From the NCBI GenBank assembly GCA_018716295.1, contig DVKC01000013.1, positions 1 through 32,502 on the forward strand: a stretch of 32,502 nucleotides of DNA, read 5' to 3'. Below the pieces are notes generated by a model, which saw nothing but the letters and a program-made list of their open reading frames with translations, did not search any database and was not told the origin of the DNA. The stretch's first letter is position 1, and each line of letters starts with the position of its first letter. A program made the translations under genes and the position numbers. The stretch comes from Candidatus Avimuribaculum pullicola. GTDB taxonomy: Bacteria > Bacteroidota > Bacteroidia > Bacteroidales > Muribaculaceae. Below, one piece after another: positions 30,886 through 32,502 of this stretch.

Positions 30886-31836
30886 ATGAAACAGCAGAAT
30901 ATAAGCGGTGAGGACAGACGGCGCCGCCCCGACAATATAAAGACATGGACTGTGAAAGAAGACAGCACTATTCTTGAGTTTGCTATAAAAGTGCTTTCTG
31001 ATCATAGCTTGTCGAAAGTTAAGTCAATGTTGCGGCATAACCAGTTTGCCGTTAACCATATTCCCCACACACAATATAATTTCCCCGTATCGGCAGGTGA
31101 TGAGTTTTCGGTTAATTTCGACCAGTCGTTTGCGGTTTTCAGCAATCGCAGAGTGGAACTTGTGTATGAGGACGAGCATATACTCGTTATAAATAAGGGA
31201 TATGGGTTATTGTCGATGGGTACTGACAGGATAAAAGATGGCACGGCTTATAGCATCATGCGCGAATATGTGAAAACCCATGACCCTAAGTCGCAGATAT
31301 TCATCGTTCATCGTCTTGACCGTGATACTTCAGGACTAATGATGATCGCCAAGAGTGTTGAAGCAAAGGAGGTGATGCAGCACAATTGGAGCAACATGGT
31401 GATTAACCGCAAGTATGTGGCTGTGCTTGAGGGGCAAATGGAAAAGCGCGAAGGTGAAATTCGTAGTTACCTTGCCGAAAATTCACTGTTTGAAGTGTAT
31501 TCTACCGATGATCCAGCCAAGGGGCAACTTGCTGTTTCGCGTTTCAGGACTATATGGGTAGGCAATGGCTATTCACTTGTAGAATTTGAACTCGACACAG
31601 GTCGTAAAAATCAAATTCGTGTTCATGCCAAAGATATGGGGCATCCCATTGTCGGTGACCGCAAGTATGGGGCATCTAAAAGTCCTATTCATCGTCTTGC
31701 GCTTCATGCCATGACTTTGCGGTTTGTGCATCCCATCACTCGCAAGGAGATGAATTTTACAACCCCTATTCCGCCTAATTTTGCCAAATTGACCCACTAT
31801 AAGCAATCGCTGGTTCGTCATCGCAGTGATGAATAA
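30886..31836 (+). CDS. RluA-family pseudouridine synthase with S4 domain
   Basis: A 316-residue enzyme that isomerises uridine to pseudouridine in rRNA or tRNA. An N-terminal S4-like RNA-binding domain (about 20-85, SKVKSMLRHNQFAVN) precedes the catalytic domain. The active-site loop HRLDRDTSGLMM (from about 142) carries the catalytic Asp. RKYVAVLEG and the late TGRKNQIRVHAKDMGHPIVGDRKYG block complete the RluA pattern. Whether it acts on 23S rRNA or tRNA (RluA, RluC or RluD type) cannot be told. It converges on the dihydrofolate reductase gene with 14 bases between stops. Confidence 0.93.
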   Translation: MKQQNISGEDRRRRPDNIKTWTVKEDSTILEFAIKVLSDHSLSKVKSMLRHNQFAVNHIPHTQYNFPVSAGDEFSVNFDQSFAVFSNRRVELVYEDEHILVINKGYGLLSMGTDRIKDGTAYSIMREYVKTHDPKSQIFIVHRLDRDTSGLMMIAKSVEAKEVMQHNWSNMVINRKYVAVLEGQMEKREGEIRSYLAENSLFEVYSTDDPAKGQLAVSRFRTIWVGNGYSLVEFELDTGRKNQIRVHAKDMGHPIVGDRKYGASKSPIHRLALHAMTLRFVHPITRKEMNFTTPIPPNFAKLTHYKQSLVRHRSDE

Positions 31837-31850
31837 GCGTAGTTATTCGG

Positions 31851-32366
31851 TCACATTTCGGTTGAATGTATTTTACGTTTAAGATGTATGAAACTGTAAG
31901 GAAATGGGTTTCGTTCATCGGCGGGAAAGTCTTCTTGTTCAACAATTTCCCATTGTGGTTGATCGATGGGCGGGAAAAAAGTGTCGGCATCGTCAAATTG
32001 TGAATGTATCTGCGTAAGGTATATCTCATCAATGATGAATGCAAAAAGGGCATAAATAGAGCCACCGCCGATTATATAACAACGGTCACGTCCTTCTGCT
32101 TGGGCAATGGCAAGAGCTTCATTCATATTGTGGCATACTGTCACACCCGAAGGGCGGTAATCATCGTTGTGGGTTAATACTATGTTTAACCGACCAGGTA
32201 GAGGCCCGCGTGGGAAACTCTCAAATGTTTTTCGCCCCATTATGATCGGGTATCCCATCGTGACCGATTTGAAATGACGCAAATCAGCTGGTAAATGGCA
32301 CAATAAGCCTCCTTGACGACCTATGGCCCAATTTTTATCTATGGCAACGATAGCTGCTACTTTCAT
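31851..32366 (-). CDS. folA: dihydrofolate reductase
   Basis: A 171-residue enzyme that reduces dihydrofolate to tetrahydrofolate with NADPH. AAIVAIDKNWAIGRQGGLLCHLPADLRHFKSVTMGYPIIMGRKTFESFP holds the Met20-type loop, the catalytic acidic residue in LPADL and the NADPH-binding GRKT. YIIGGGSIYALF holds the second nucleotide motif. The C-terminal strand FSFIHL-like segment is present (PYSFIHLKRK). The ATG at 32366 begins the conserved first strand. An upstream open frame to 32426 is rejected because it crosses the promoter. Confidence 0.94.
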   Translation of the reverse strand: MKVAAIVAIDKNWAIGRQGGLLCHLPADLRHFKSVTMGYPIIMGRKTFESFPRGPLPGRLNIVLTHNDDYRPSGVTVCHNMNEALAIAQAEGRDRCYIIGGGSIYALFAFIIDEIYLTQIHSQFDDADTFFPPIDQPQWEIVEQEDFPADERNPFPYSFIHLKRKIHSTEM

Positions 32367-32394
32367 GTCTAACCTTAATTCCGCAACACTATTA

Positions 32395-32427
32395 CAAATA
32401 TAACTTTTTAAGTACCTGAGCAACAAA
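32395..32427 (-). promoter_or_regulatory. promoter of the dihydrofolate reductase gene
   Basis: Minus-strand TTTG (32427-32424), 21 bases, then TATATTTG (32402-32395), a perfect -7 box 28 bases before the start codon. Confidence 0.6.
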
Positions 32428-32464
32428 AAGTTGCCCAGGATTTTGCCATGTCGAAGAATTCACT

Positions 32465-32472
32465 TATCTTAG
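32465..32472 (+). promoter_or_regulatory. possible -7 element reading out of the window
   Basis: TATCTTAG on the plus strand, the same variant as before fic. Any gene it serves lies beyond the window end. Confidence 0.25.
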
Positions 32473-32502
32473 TGTTGCAAAAATAAACAAGCAAAACTCT
32501 GA

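Overview
The window looks like a chromosomal segment of a Bacteroidales bacterium, possibly Muribaculaceae or a relative (the family is a guess). The evidence is the repeated Bacteroidetes-type promoter TTTG-N19/20-TAnnTTTG, weak ribosome-binding sites, the IS982-type element, the YVSRHSWA-type tyrosine recombinase, the DUF4143 ATPase and the many short-gap or ATGA-overlapped genes. Everything is protein-coding or short intergenic DNA. I see no rRNA, tRNA or CRISPR array.

Layout. 1-1030 is an intact IS982-family insertion sequence whose 20-bp inverted repeats bound the window edge and abut a glycosyltransferase gene. 1028-3983 is a small surface-polysaccharide group: one GT2 gene divergent from a GT-B plus GT2 pair. 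4042-6108 holds a Pmp3/YqaE-type membrane peptide, trmB and mrp. 6224-9138 is an accessory block: a Fic protein, then an Eco29kI-like restriction-modification pair on the other strand. Imperfect copies of the 3' end of the neighbouring MATE gene flank that pair. 9367-12423 carries a MATE transporter, a remnant of an ATPase gene, a class A beta-lactamase and an orphan receiver-domain protein. 12745-18015 is the translation/transcription operon rimP-nusA-infB followed by folK. 18308-22935 is a second polysaccharide operon: GT2, an FrhB-like Fe-S protein, a polysaccharide pyruvyl transferase-like protein and a flippase. 22942-24759 is rbfA-lolC-like permease-small basic protein on the minus strand. 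24908-27116 is a second accessory block: a tyrosine recombinase, a tandem palindromic repeat and an AT-rich DUF4143 ATPase. 27082-30057 is a minus-strand operon of a small membrane protein, a DbpA-like RNA helicase and a secreted alpha/beta hydrolase. The end holds an orphan small membrane protein, an RluA-type pseudouridine synthase and dihydrofolate reductase.

How the parts work together. The two glycosyltransferase groups plausibly make and export a surface glycan. rimP, nusA, infB, rbfA, trmB, rluA and the helicase serve ribosome and tRNA maturation. folK and the folA-like gene serve folate synthesis. The most interesting non-coding signals are four. (i) The att-like duplication flanks the restriction-modification genes. 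(ii) Tandem 32-bp palindromes overlap the promoter of the DUF4143 ATPase. (iii) Terminator-like or alternative hairpins lie in the leaders of rimP-nusA-infB, of the second polysaccharide operon and of fic. (iv) An orphan receiver is paired in one transcription unit with a beta-lactamase. All functional calls come from reading motifs by eye. No database search was possible.
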